Source: Clostridia bacterium
GTDB lineage: Bacteria > Bacillota > Clostridia > Christensenellales > Borkfalkiaceae
DNA length: 64,000 bases
NCBI GenBank assembly: GCA_017463105.1
Contig: JAFTPU010000012.1
Location: forward strand, 62,001-126,000
Reading direction: 5' to 3'
Each line of letters opens with the position of its first letter. The stretch's first letter is position 1. Below are positions 17,585 through 26,054 of the stretch, piece by piece. A program made the position numbers and the translations under genes. The notes beneath the pieces were generated by a model that searched no databases, was not told where the DNA came from, and worked only from the letters and a program-made list of their open reading frames with translations.

Positions 17585-18541
17585 TTATTGGGCAACGTCC
17601 TGCACCACCCACGCAAGGCAGTTTTCTTCCGTCAGCTGGAAGCAGTTGAGAAGCGTGCCGTCCGAATACATCGTCACCTGCACCTCCGTTTCGCCCGCCG
17701 TATAGCCTACGGGAATATTTGCTTTTACTTCGTCGCCGACCTCGTAATACACTGAATTCAACCCCTCGATCACGCCCGTGAAAGAATCGGAATGGGAAAT
17801 TTTCAAGGTATACGTGCCGTCTGCGTTCGCCGTCACCGCGCTGATCTTGCCGTCCGCCGCGGGATACACGCAACACGCGTCGGTGAAGGTAAGGATACCC
17901 GTCGGCGAAAGCGCGAGCTCCGCGTCCGACAGCTCGCTCACGACGGGCGACAGCGTGAAATCGGCGTACGTTCTTTCGTCCGTTGCCGCAACTTTGGGCG
18001 ACTCGTTGAGCGCGCGGAAGAACGTATTGATCGCGCTTTGCGGCATAAATACGTTGGTGAGGAAGATCGCGCCGCACAGCGCGCAGGCGAGCGCAAACTC
18101 CGTGCCGAGCACGATCCGCGCGGTCTTATTTTTCTTGGTTTCCGCGTTCAACGCATACCTGCCCCCCTCGTTTTCCTCCGAAAGGGGATAATCCTCGGGA
18201 TATAAACGACCCTTCTCAAAGAACGGACTCTCGTGCGTGGAATAGAGACGAACGGTGTCGATGCGTTCGGGGACGTCGTCGAAACGGACGCTGCCCTCGC
18301 TGTTCGCGCTTTCCGCAAACAGCTCCGCCTCGGCGGTGATTTTTTCGTCTGCGGGCGCGTCGGATAAAAGTTTGTCGTTGACCTGTGCGATGACCGTGTC
18401 CTTAAGATCGGGCGCTTTTACCGCGGGTTCGTTTTGGGGCGCGGCTTCCGCTTTGCGGCGCTTCGCGCGTTTTTTGCGTACCACGTTGACGGTGGATACG
18501 GGGATTTCCAGCATTTCGGCGTATTCGATTTCTTCGTTCAT
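17585..18541 (-). CDS. SpoIVFA-like protein, single TM with degenerate M23 domain
   Basis: A 318-residue bitopic membrane protein. A charged cytoplasmic N-terminal part (about residues 1-145, starting MNEEIEYAEMLEIPVSTVNV) is followed by one transmembrane helix (about 148-170) and an extracytoplasmic region ending in a LytM/M23-like fold (PAADGKISAV, ISHSDSFTGVIEGL) without the zinc histidines. In SpoIVFA such a domain anchors and restrains SpoIVFB. The ATG at 18541 is preceded by AAGGAG at 10 nt; a TTG two codons upstream is an alternative. The long N-terminal region is larger than in Bacillus SpoIVFA. Confidence 0.75.
   Translation of the reverse strand: MNEEIEYAEMLEIPVSTVNVVRKKRAKRRKAEAAPQNEPAVKAPDLKDTVIAQVNDKLLSDAPADEKITAEAELFAESANSEGSVRFDDVPERIDTVRLYSTHESPFFEKGRLYPEDYPLSEENEGGRYALNAETKKNKTARIVLGTEFALACALCGAIFLTNVFMPQSAINTFFRALNESPKVAATDERTYADFTLSPVVSELSDAELALSPTGILTFTDACCVYPAADGKISAVTANADGTYTLKISHSDSFTGVIEGLNSVYYEVGDEVKANIPVGYTAGETEVQVTMYSDGTLLNCFQLTEENCLAWVVQDVAQ
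18145..18175. repeat. Dispersed GGGGCAGGTAYGCGTTGAA-type short repeat
   Basis: TCAACGCATACCTGCCCCCC, inside the SpoIVFA-like gene, where it encodes EGGRYALNAE. Confidence 0.55.
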
Positions 18542-18683
18542 AACCAATTTTCTCCTTGCCTTCGTTTTTTAGCTCTGTCTTATTCTATGAACGGAGGCGG
18601 GCGGTTAGAACGCGGGGAGAATAAAACCTTCTCGGAGATTTTGTCGAAATGCACGGAAAATAAAAACGTGCGAGCGGATAAGG

Positions 18684-18712
18684 TTGACTCTTTTTGCCGT
18701 TTGTGCTAAAAT
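18684..18712 (+). promoter_or_regulatory. Promoter of the ABC exporter
   Basis: TTGACT (18684-18689), 17 bp, TAAAAT (18707-18712), about 30 bp before the coding start. Confidence 0.75.
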
Positions 18713-18743
18713 TTATAATGAAAACGTACGAAGGAAACGAAAA

Positions 18744-20498
18744 ATGAAAGGGAAAAAGAGTAGCTTCGGGCTAATCAAAAGGTTTCTGCCTTATTATAAA
18801 AAATATAAATGGATCATGATCCTCGATCTGTTTTGCGCTTCGCTCACCACCGTGTGCGAGCTCGTGTTGCCCATGATCGTTCGCGAGATCACGGGCGTCG
18901 CTACGGAGAACGTCGCCAATCTCACCGTCGGGCTCATCTTGCGTTGCGGGCTGTTGTATGTGGTTTTGCGGCTCATCGATACGGGCGCGAATTTTTACAT
19001 GGCGTCCGTGGGGCATATCATGGGCACGAGGATCGAAACGGACATGCGGCGCGATCTGTTCGGGCATCTGCAAAAGCTTTCCTTTTCCTATTACGACAAT
19101 ACGAAAGTCGGCACGCTGATGTCGAGGATCACCACCGATCTCTTCGACGTCACCGAATTCGCGCACCATTGCCCCGAGGAATTTTTCATCGCGGGGATCA
19201 AGATTGTCTGTTCGTTCATCATTCTTTGCACGATGAACGTACCCCTTACGTTGATCGTGTTCGCGGGGATACCGCTCATCATCGTTTCCCTTGCCGTTTT
19301 CAGAAAGAAAATGAAAAGTGCGTTCGCCGAATCGAGAAAGCAGACGGGCGAGCTGAACGCGCAGATCGAGGACAGCCTTTTGGGCATACGTGTGGTGAAA
19401 TCCTTTGCCAACGAGAAGGTGGAGGAGGAAAAATTCGACAAGGGCAACAAGCTGTTTCTCGCCATCAAAAAGCGCGCGTATTACGTGATGGGCGGGTTCC
19501 AATCCACTACCCGTCTTTTCGACGGACTCATGTACATCATTGTGGTCGTGGCGGGCGGTTTGTTCCTCGTGAAAGGACAAATCAGTGCGGCGGATTACGT
19601 GGCGTATCTCATGTTCGTAACGACCCTGATCAATTCGATCAGAAAACTCGTAGAATTTTCCGAACAGTTTCAACGCGGGATCACGGGCATCGACCGTTTC
19701 AACGAAGTCATGGAAATCGAGCCCGAGATCAAGGATAGCAAAAACGCCGTCGATATCGAAAACGTGCGGGGCGAGATCGAGTTTAAAAACGTGTCGTTCC
19801 GCTACGAAAGCGAAAAGAAAGAGGTGCTCACCAACCTCAGTCTGCACGTAAATAAGGGCGAAAGCATTGCCCTCGTAGGTCCCTCGGGCGGCGGCAAAAC
19901 GACGCTGTGCTCCCTCCTTCCCCGTTTTTACGAGATCACGGACGGGGAAATCACCGTCGACGGAAAGAATATCAAAGACGTCACCCTACGGTCGTTGCGC
20001 GAAAATATCGGCGTAGTGGCGCAGGACGTGTATCTGTTTTCGGGCAGTGTTCGGGAAAATATTGCGTACGGCAAAACGGACGCCACGGACGAGGAGATCG
20101 TCGAAGCCGCCAAAATGGCGGGCGCGCACGAGTTTATCACGGGGCTCCCCGACGGCTACGGCACCTACGTGGGCGAACGCGGCGTGAAACTTTCGGGCGG
20201 ACAGAAGCAAAGAATTTCCATCGCGCGGCTGTTTTTGAAAAATCCGCCGATATTGATATTGGACGAAGCGACGAGCGCGCTCGACAACGAAAGCGAAAGA
20301 TTAGTGCAAAACTCCTTGGAAAAGCTGGCGAAAGGGAGAACGACGTTTACGATCGCCCACCGCTTGACGACGATCAAAAATGCGGACAGGATATTGGTTT
20401 TGACGGAAAACGGTATCGAGGAAAGCGGTACGCACGCCGAGCTTATCGGAAAGGGCGGGCTGTACGCGGATTTATATAAATTGTATTCGAGTAATTGA
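18744..20498 (+). CDS. ABC transporter, fused permease and ATPase (MsbA-like exporter)
   Basis: A 584-residue half-transporter that should work as a homodimer. Six transmembrane helices (about residues 15-310) precede the nucleotide-binding domain with Walker A GPSGGGKTTL, Q-loop VVAQDVYLFSG, signature LSGGQKQRISIAR, Walker B ILILDEATSALD and H-loop IAHRLTT. The substrate (lipid, peptide or drug) cannot be told from sequence. AAGGAAAC precedes the ATG at 18744. It stands alone between a good promoter and a bidirectional terminator, with no partner half-transporter nearby. Confidence 0.93.
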   Translation: MKGKKSSFGLIKRFLPYYKKYKWIMILDLFCASLTTVCELVLPMIVREITGVATENVANLTVGLILRCGLLYVVLRLIDTGANFYMASVGHIMGTRIETDMRRDLFGHLQKLSFSYYDNTKVGTLMSRITTDLFDVTEFAHHCPEEFFIAGIKIVCSFIILCTMNVPLTLIVFAGIPLIIVSLAVFRKKMKSAFAESRKQTGELNAQIEDSLLGIRVVKSFANEKVEEEKFDKGNKLFLAIKKRAYYVMGGFQSTTRLFDGLMYIIVVVAGGLFLVKGQISAADYVAYLMFVTTLINSIRKLVEFSEQFQRGITGIDRFNEVMEIEPEIKDSKNAVDIENVRGEIEFKNVSFRYESEKKEVLTNLSLHVNKGESIALVGPSGGGKTTLCSLLPRFYEITDGEITVDGKNIKDVTLRSLRENIGVVAQDVYLFSGSVRENIAYGKTDATDEEIVEAAKMAGAHEFITGLPDGYGTYVGERGVKLSGGQKQRISIARLFLKNPPILILDEATSALDNESERLVQNSLEKLAKGRTTFTIAHRLTTIKNADRILVLTENGIEESGTHAELIGKGGLYADLYKLYSSN

Positions 20499-20502
20499 AA
20501 AT

Positions 20503-20537
20503 AAAAAGAGCGACCCGACGGGGTCGCTTCTCTTTTG
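20503..20537. terminator. Bidirectional terminator
   Basis: The hairpin AGCGACCC/GGGTCGCT has T-rich flanks on both strands. It serves the exporter (+) and the sigma factor operon (-). Confidence 0.8.
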
Positions 20538-20550
20538 CGATATTGCGGAA

Positions 20551-20850
20551 TCAAAACGTAAGGGCGATGTCGTGACGATCGCCACGCGGCGCGACCGTCT
20601 CGTTTTTTTGCTCGCTTTCCTCATCCTCCGACGGACTTTCGGAATACCGTTCCGTAAAATCGAAGGAAAGCGGAAAAATTCGGTTCGGCTCCTCCGTTGT
20701 GGAAAAATACACGGCGGCGGGTAGGAAAATTCCGAGGATCACCGCGGCGGCAAACGCCTTTTTCACGCGCTTGCGGACGACGTAGCTCGCCCTTTCGCGG
20801 CGGGCGATCTCGCAAAATATTTCTCTGGAATGTTGCTCACAGGTCTTCAT
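20551..20850 (-). CDS. Small single-pass membrane protein, candidate anti-sigma factor
   Basis: A 99-residue protein with a basic cytoplasmic N-terminus (about 1-30), one transmembrane helix (about 31-50) and an acidic extracytoplasmic tail. Its start overlaps the end of the ECF sigma factor gene by 14 nt, so translation is coupled. By position and topology it is probably the anti-sigma factor, though it lacks a zinc-binding HxxxCxxC motif; it has only CEQH and CEIA near the N-terminus. Confidence 0.65.
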   Translation of the reverse strand: MKTCEQHSREIFCEIARRERASYVVRKRVKKAFAAAVILGIFLPAAVYFSTTEEPNRIFPLSFDFTERYSESPSEDEESEQKNETVAPRGDRHDIALTF

Positions 20851-21415
20851 GGTCTCTACCTTCTTTTTGTAACTCGGCTTTGAGCGCGGCTTTGCCGCGG
20901 GCGAGCAGGTTGTATATTTTTTTAATATTTTTTTTCGTCACCGCCGCGATCTGTTCGGGCGAAAGCCCGTCGTAATAGCGCAACGTGAGCGCTTCCCGAT
21001 AATCGGGCTTGAGCTTTTCCAATGCGGCTTGCAGGATTTTCGCCCGTTCCTTCTCCTCGAGTTCTCCGTGCGGAGAATAGGTTAAAAAATCGGGCGTCTC
21101 TTTCATGGGCGCGGTCAGCGCGTCGAGCGAAATTTCCTTTTTCCGCTTGCGCTTTTTTAAGGCGTTCAGGCTTTTGTTTCTCGCAATTTTATATAAGTAG
21201 GTTTTAAAGCTTGCGTCGTCGCGGGGCTTGAACGCGCGGTGAAAATAGAGAGAAATAAAGGTTTCCTGCAAGATATCTTCGGCGAGCGCGAAATCGCGCA
21301 CGTAACCGTAAATAAAACGCAGCAAACCGTGTTGATAAAGGGCGATCAGTTCTTCCAATCCCCTTTCGTCGCCGTTTAAAAAACGGCGGTACAGCTCGAT
21401 GCCGTTGTCCTGCAT
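20837..21415 (-). CDS. ECF (sigma-70 group 4) RNA polymerase sigma factor
   Basis: A 192-residue ECF sigma factor. Region 2 (about residues 15-95) has the -10 recognition phrase FALAEDILQETFISLY. Region 4 (about 125-185) has a helix-turn-helix with LRYYDGLSPEQIAAVTKKNIKKIYNLLARGKAAL. AAAGGAGG precedes the ATG. The next gene overlaps its 3' end and is a likely anti-sigma factor. The target regulon is unknown, and I see no autoregulated promoter that I can call. Confidence 0.92.
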   Translation of the reverse strand: MQDNGIELYRRFLNGDERGLEELIALYQHGLLRFIYGYVRDFALAEDILQETFISLYFHRAFKPRDDASFKTYLYKIARNKSLNALKKRKRKKEISLDALTAPMKETPDFLTYSPHGELEEKERAKILQAALEKLKPDYREALTLRYYDGLSPEQIAAVTKKNIKKIYNLLARGKAALKAELQKEGRDHEDL

Positions 21416-21463
21416 TCCGCCTCCTTTCGGGGCTGCAATCCTTAAACAACGCCCGAAGCTTTT

Positions 21464-22168
21464 TTACTCGCTTTTTTTATGACAATGCTCGTAATACCAA
21501 CACCGATAGGGGCTTTCGCATTGTCCGCCCACGGAAATAAGGGGCAGGGGCGCGTCCTTGCGTTTGAGCTTTCCCAGCTCGAAAATGCGTTTTTCCGCTA
21601 CGCGCTCTTCTATCCGCGCCGCCCTCGTTACTTCCGCTATTTTAAAGCGTGATCCGCCGTGCTCGATGATCTCATCGCATACCTGCCCCTCACGTTCGTC
21701 CTGTTTATCGGCGTTCAAGAGTAATGAGCAAGTCGTGATTTTTACCCCGCATTTGCGCAAGATCAGCCGTTGAAAGCCGAGGTCGACGATAAATTCCTTT
21801 CTCGCCGCAGGCGCGTTTTTCACCTCGTATAAGGCGTAACCGTCGCCGTCCTTCTTCAGAATATCGGCGGCGCAATAATTGCCGTACCACGAAAACGCGG
21901 CTTCGCAGATCACGTTTTCGCCCCGTTCGAGCAATTCTTTCGTCTTTTCGAGCATCGCCGCGTAGTTTAAACGCCCGTCCTCTTTAAAGACGGTGGTTTC
22001 GACGAAATCGCCGAAAACGGACATCGCCTTATCGCCGAATTCGTTGCCCGCGTCAAGGCGCGCCTGCACCTCGGCGGGAATGATCTTCAATTCGGGCGCG
22101 TGCGCGTCCAACCACAGCATTTTTTCGCATTGCAAGCCGCGCACGAAATCGGTTTTCGATATGGGCAT
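21464..22168 (-). CDS. Orphan Cas4-like PD-(D/E)XK nuclease with cysteine cluster
   Basis: A 234-residue protein with the PD-(D/E)XK nuclease pattern: a glutamate in GNEFGDKAMSVF, an aspartate in CAADILKKDG and EVK in YALYEVKNA. A cysteine in LQCEKMLWL near residue 14 and three cysteines at the C-terminus (QCESPYRCWYYEHCH) form the Cas4/AddB-type layout that can hold a 4Fe-4S cluster. It resembles the N-terminal part of DUF2779 proteins but lacks their C-terminal RNase H-like half. No CRISPR array or cas gene is present in the window. AAAGGAGG precedes the ATG. Confidence 0.75.
   Translation of the reverse strand: MPISKTDFVRGLQCEKMLWLDAHAPELKIIPAEVQARLDAGNEFGDKAMSVFGDFVETTVFKEDGRLNYAAMLEKTKELLERGENVICEAAFSWYGNYCAADILKKDGDGYALYEVKNAPAARKEFIVDLGFQRLILRKCGVKITTCSLLLNADKQDEREGQVCDEIIEHGGSRFKIAEVTRAARIEERVAEKRIFELGKLKRKDAPLPLISVGGQCESPYRCWYYEHCHKKSE
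21676..21695. repeat. Dispersed GGGGCAGGTAYGC-type short repeat
   Basis: GCATACCTGCCCCTCACGTT, inside the Cas4-like gene. Confidence 0.5.
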
Positions 22169-22229
22169 ACGGTGCCTCCTTTTCAGTATTTGTTTTCTCC
22201 GCCCTTGTCATACGCCCGCACGGAATGCG

Positions 22230-22270
22230 GAAAAGGGAAAAAGAGCAGACGAACTGCTCTTTCGTTTTTT
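22230..22270. terminator. Terminator of glyS (bidirectional hairpin)
   Basis: AAAGAGCAG/CTGCTCTTT has T-rich flanks on both sides. On the minus strand it follows glyS by about 60 nt. Confidence 0.75.
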
Positions 22271-22301
22271 ATTTTGATGGGTCTTGTTTTTCCGAAAGGA
22301 A

Positions 22302-22323
22302 TGGGGCAGGTACGCGTTTAACG
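22302..22323. repeat. Dispersed GGGGCAGGTAYGCGTTGAA-type short repeat
   Basis: GGGGCAGGTACGCGTTTAAC, just downstream of the glyS stop. Confidence 0.55.
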
Positions 22324-22324
22324 C

Positions 22325-23725
22325 TTAAAAGTCGATCTTTTCTTCAACGTATGCGATCGCTTCCTCGACGCTCACGCGGATCTGTTCCATCGTGTCGCGG
22401 TCGCGCACGGTCACGGTATTGTCCTCGAGCGTCTGGAAATCGACGGTCACGCAGAAAGGCGTGCCGATCTCGTCCTGACGGCGGTAACGCTTGCCGATCG
22501 AGCCCGTGACGTCGTAGGTCGCTGGGAATTTTTTAAGCATCTTCGCGTAGATCTCGTCCGCCTTGTCCGCGAGATTTTTCTGCAAAGGCAACACGGCGCA
22601 CTTGTAGGGCGCGAGCGCGGGGTGCAAACGGAGCACCGTACGGATATCGTTCTTTTCCGCGTCTACCACCTCTTCGTCGTAAGCGTCGGTGAGGAAAGCC
22701 AGCACGACGCGTTCTACGCCGAGCGACGGCTCGATCACGTAAGGCACGTATCTTTCGTTGGTGACGGGGTCGAGATAGTCGATCGTCTTCCCGCATTCCT
22801 TCGCGTGCTGGTTCAAGTCGTAATCCGTTCTGTCCGCAATGCCCCAAAGCTCGCCGCGGCCGAACGCGAAATCGTATTCGAAGTCGGTCGTCGCTTTGGA
22901 ATAGAAGCAGAGCTCCTCGGGGGAGTGATCGCGCAGGTGCAGACGCTCGGGGTTCATGCCCAGCGAAAGCAGCCAATCGCGGCAGAAATCTTTCCAATAT
23001 GCGAACCATTCGAGGTCGGTGCCGGGCTTACAGAAAAATTCCAGCTCCATTTGTTCGAATTCGCGCACGCGGAAAATGAAGTTGCCGGGCGTGATCTCGT
23101 TACGGAACGATTTACCGATCTGACCGATACCGAAAGGTACGCGCATACGGGTGGAACGCTGTACGTTTTCGAAGTTGACGAAAATACCCTGCGCCGTTTC
23201 GGGGCGGAGATATACGGTGTTTACGCTGTCCTCCGTTACGCCTTGGAAGGTCTTGAACATCAGATTGAATTTACGGATGGGAGTGAAATCGGAATTGCCG
23301 CAGACGGGGCAAGCGATCTTGTGTTCGGAGACGAACGCTTCGAGCGCGTCGTTGTCCATCGCCTCCACCTTCACGTCGAGATTGTGCTTTTCGACGTATT
23401 TTTCCACGAGGTTGTCCGCGCGGTGACGGGCTTTACAGCTCTTGCAATCCATAAGAGGATCGGAGAAGCCGCCGAGGTGCCCCGAAGCCTTCCACGTGCG
23501 GGGATTCATCAGGATCGCGCAATCGAGCCCCGTATTGTAACGGTTTTCCTGCACGAATTTTTTCCACCACGCCTTTTTGACGTTATTTTTCAGCTCCACG
23601 CCCAAGGGACCGAAATCCCACGTGTTCGCAAGTCCCCCGTAAATTTCGCTTCCGGGGAAGATAAAGCCTCTGTTTTTGCAAAGGGAAACGAGTTTTTCCA
23701 TCGTTACCGCTCTCTTTTCAGCCAT
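22325..23725 (-). CDS. glyQS: Glycyl-tRNA synthetase, single-subunit (eukaryote-like) type
   Basis: Class II synthetase that charges tRNA-Gly. 466 residues, homodimeric alpha2 type, not the alpha2-beta2 GlyQ/GlyS enzyme. Seen are the N-terminal glycine-specific region ([21 protein letters not shown]), a zinc-like CKSC/CPVC pair, motif 2 ([20 protein letters not shown]), motif 3 ([12 protein letters not shown]) and the C-terminal anticodon-binding domain (about 350-466). AGAGGTT stands 12 nt before the ATG. A consensus promoter lies 40-70 bp upstream. No T-box leader is visible. Confidence 0.96.
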   Translation of the reverse strand: MAEKRAVTMEKLVSLCKNRGFIFPGSEIYGGLANTWDFGPLGVELKNNVKKAWWKKFVQENRYNTGLDCAILMNPRTWKASGHLGGFSDPLMDCKSCKARHRADNLVEKYVEKHNLDVKVEAMDNDALEAFVSEHKIACPVCGNSDFTPIRKFNLMFKTFQGVTEDSVNTVYLRPETAQGIFVNFENVQRSTRMRVPFGIGQIGKSFRNEITPGNFIFRVREFEQMELEFFCKPGTDLEWFAYWKDFCRDWLLSLGMNPERLHLRDHSPEELCFYSKATTDFEYDFAFGRGELWGIADRTDYDLNQHAKECGKTIDYLDPVTNERYVPYVIEPSLGVERVVLAFLTDAYDEEVVDAEKNDIRTVLRLHPALAPYKCAVLPLQKNLADKADEIYAKMLKKFPATYDVTGSIGKRYRRQDEIGTPFCVTVDFQTLEDNTVTVRDRDTMEQIRVSVEEAIAYVEEKIDF

Positions 23726-23765
23726 AATCGTATAACCTCTCGATCAAAAATTTTTTATCGCCTTT

Positions 23766-23795
23766 ATTATACGATATTTTCACGGTTTAAGTCAA
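23766..23795 (-). promoter_or_regulatory. Promoter of glyS
   Basis: TTGACT (23790-23795), 18 bp, TATAAT (23766-23771) on the minus strand. Confidence 0.7.
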
Positions 23796-23940
23796 TCGAA
23801 AGGAGACGGATTTCCGCGAAAAATTTTTTATAATCCGCAAATTACTTAAAAACGCCCGCAATCGGGAAAATTTCTCCCGTTTCGCGAAAAAAATCAAAAA
23901 AAATTAGGGCGGAAGTATTCCCTTTTTCGAAAATATGTGC

Positions 23941-23966
23941 TATAATGTATAGGTAATATTATACAT
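23941..23966 (+). promoter_or_regulatory. fhs -10 box with adjoining inverted repeat
   Basis: TATAAT at 23941-23946 has no good -35 box. An inverted repeat ATGTATA/TATACAT with an 8-nt spacer (23945-23966) covers the expected transcription start and may be an operator. Confidence 0.4.
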
Positions 23967-23981
23967 ATGAGAGGATAAAGT

Positions 23982-25637
23982 ATGCTTTCGGATATCGAAA
24001 TTGCGGAAAACGCACAACTCATTGACGTACGCGAGGTCGCGAAAAAGCTCGGACTTGAAGAAGCCGACCTCGAGCTGTACGGAAAATACAAGGCGAAGAT
24101 CACGTTGCCCAAAGACGCGAAACGCCAAGCCAAGCTCGTGCTCGTGACGGCGATCAACCCCACCGCTTCGGGCGAGGGTAAAACCACCGTTTCGATCGGT
24201 CTTGCCGACGGACTTTCCAAGATCGGCAAAAAAGCGTGCCTTGCCCTGCGCGAGCCCTCGCTCGGTCCCGTGTTCGGCATCAAAGGCGGCGCGGCGGGCG
24301 GCGGATACGCACAGGTCGTACCCATGTCCGAGATCAACCTGCATTTCACGGGCGATCTCCACGCGATCACGGCGGCAAACAATTTGCTTTGCGCCCTGAT
24401 GGATAACCACATTTTCCGCGGAAACGAACTTAAGATCGACGTAAACAATATCTATTTCCACCGTTGTATGGACATGAACGAGCGCCAGCTTATCAACGTG
24501 ACGATCGGCGGCAAGGGCAGAGGCGTCGAGAGAGAAGACCATTTCGATATCACGGCGGCGAGCGAGATCATGGCGGTGTTGTGTCTTGCGACCGATATCG
24601 ACGATCTGAAAAAGCGTCTCGGCAATATCATCGTGGGTCTGAACACGGACGGCGATTACGTCCGCGCAAAGGATATCCCCGGCGCGGTCGGCTCGATGGC
24701 GGTGCTTTTAAAGGACGCGATGAAGCCCAACCTCGTGCAGACCCTCGAGCATACCCCCGCGATCATTCACGGCGGACCGTTCGCGAACATCGCGCACGGC
24801 TGTAACAGCGTGCAAGCGACGTACGCGGCGATGAGTCTTGCCGATTACGCGATCACCGAAGCGGGGTTCGGCGCGGACCTCGGCGCGGAAAAATTCCTCG
24901 ACACGAAATGCCGCGCGGCGGGCATTGAGCCCGATTGCGTCGTGATCGTGGCGACGGTAAAGGCGCTCAAGCTCCACGGCGGCGCGGACAAAGCGACGTT
25001 GTCCGAGGAGAACCTCGAGGCGCTCGAAAAGGGCATGCCGAATTTGTTGAAGCATATCGAAAATATAAAGAACGTATATAAAAAGCCCGTCGTCGTGGCG
25101 ATGAACAGATTTTTCACAGACACGCAGGCGGAGACCGATCTCGTCATCGAGACGGTGAAAAAAGCGGGCTCGGTCGCGGTGTTTACGGACGTGTTCCTGA
25201 AAGGCGGCGAGGGCGGCAAGGAGCTTGCCGAAGAGGTCGTAAAGGCGTGCGAGATCGAATCGAAGCTTTGCCACCCCTACGAGCTGGACGAGGGCGTGTG
25301 CGAGAAGATCGAAAACGTAGCGAAGAAGATCTACGGCGCGGACGGGGTCGATTTCTCGGACGAGGCTTTGGCGAAGATCGAGACGATCGAGAAAAAGGGT
25401 TGCGGGAACCTGCCCGTGATCATTGCGAAAACGCAGTATTCGCTTTCGGATAACGCGGAGTTGCTGGGCAGACCGACGGGTTTCCGTATCACGGTACGCG
25501 ATATCGTATTGAAGGGCGGCGCGGGCTTTATCGTGGCGATCGCGGGCAAGATCATGCTGATGCCCGGGCTGGGCGCGCACCCGGCGGCGGAGAAGATCGA
25601 CTTATTGTCCGACGGCACGATCGTGGGGTTGTCGTAA
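23982..25637 (+). CDS. fhs: Formate-tetrahydrofolate ligase
   Basis: Makes 10-formyl-THF from formate, THF and ATP, the entry of formate into one-carbon metabolism and the methyl branch of the Wood-Ljungdahl pathway. 551 residues, the standard length. The P-loop region is [15 protein letters not shown], followed by the family signature around [24 protein letters not shown]. Further conserved blocks are [14 protein letters not shown] and [26 protein letters not shown] precedes the ATG. No other acetogenesis genes are in the window. Confidence 0.97.
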   Translation: MLSDIEIAENAQLIDVREVAKKLGLEEADLELYGKYKAKITLPKDAKRQAKLVLVTAINPTASGEGKTTVSIGLADGLSKIGKKACLALREPSLGPVFGIKGGAAGGGYAQVVPMSEINLHFTGDLHAITAANNLLCALMDNHIFRGNELKIDVNNIYFHRCMDMNERQLINVTIGGKGRGVEREDHFDITAASEIMAVLCLATDIDDLKKRLGNIIVGLNTDGDYVRAKDIPGAVGSMAVLLKDAMKPNLVQTLEHTPAIIHGGPFANIAHGCNSVQATYAAMSLADYAITEAGFGADLGAEKFLDTKCRAAGIEPDCVVIVATVKALKLHGGADKATLSEENLEALEKGMPNLLKHIENIKNVYKKPVVVAMNRFFTDTQAETDLVIETVKKAGSVAVFTDVFLKGGEGGKELAEEVVKACEIESKLCHPYELDEGVCEKIENVAKKIYGADGVDFSDEALAKIETIEKKGCGNLPVIIAKTQYSLSDNAELLGRPTGFRITVRDIVLKGGAGFIVAIAGKIMLMPGLGAHPAAEKIDLLSDGTIVGLS

Positions 25638-26054
25638 GGGGTAAAATGGCGGGTGCGACCCGCGACGGAGCCTTTCTATCTTTGTGTGAGACTTGGAATG
25701 AACGGTATCGTGCCCGACGAGGAGTCAAGGGGCATTGTCCCTTATGGCGTGCAGAGGCGAAGCCTTTGCGCCTCGACGGCAGTCGCCGTCCGTGCGGACG
25801 GAACATAGCCCCCATAAAGCAAAACATAGTTTTGCGCCTTTCACGCCGTTAGGCGTTAGTCGCTATGGCGAACGACCGTAAATACAAAATACAAAATGGC
25901 GGAATAATTATAAAATGCAGCCACAAATTTTTGCGAAAGCAAAAAACGTCACTTTTGCGTTAGCCGAGAACTTCACTTAATGATAAATAAACCTCGCTTT
26001 CACATAATGAAAACTTCACTTTTAAACCACAAATCACTATAAAAGAGAGAACGT
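25638..26054. other. Intergenic region with an array of small hairpins
   Basis: This 417-bp gap has no plausible gene. Between 25649 and 25876 at least seven short inverted repeats follow one another (25649-25663, 25727-25743, 25754-25774, 25775-25790, 25786-25801, 25819-25835, 25843-25856 and, less perfect, 25859-25876). It continues with AATACAAAAT and ACTTCACTT units up to the glnS ribosome binding site. It may be a structured RNA or a mosaic of repeat units. Confidence 0.55.

Noticed and set aside
1613..26054. T-box riboswitches upstream of lysS, glyS or glnS
   Set aside because: The upstream regions are too short or lack the T-box sequence and the specifier stem; only ordinary promoters and repeats are seen.
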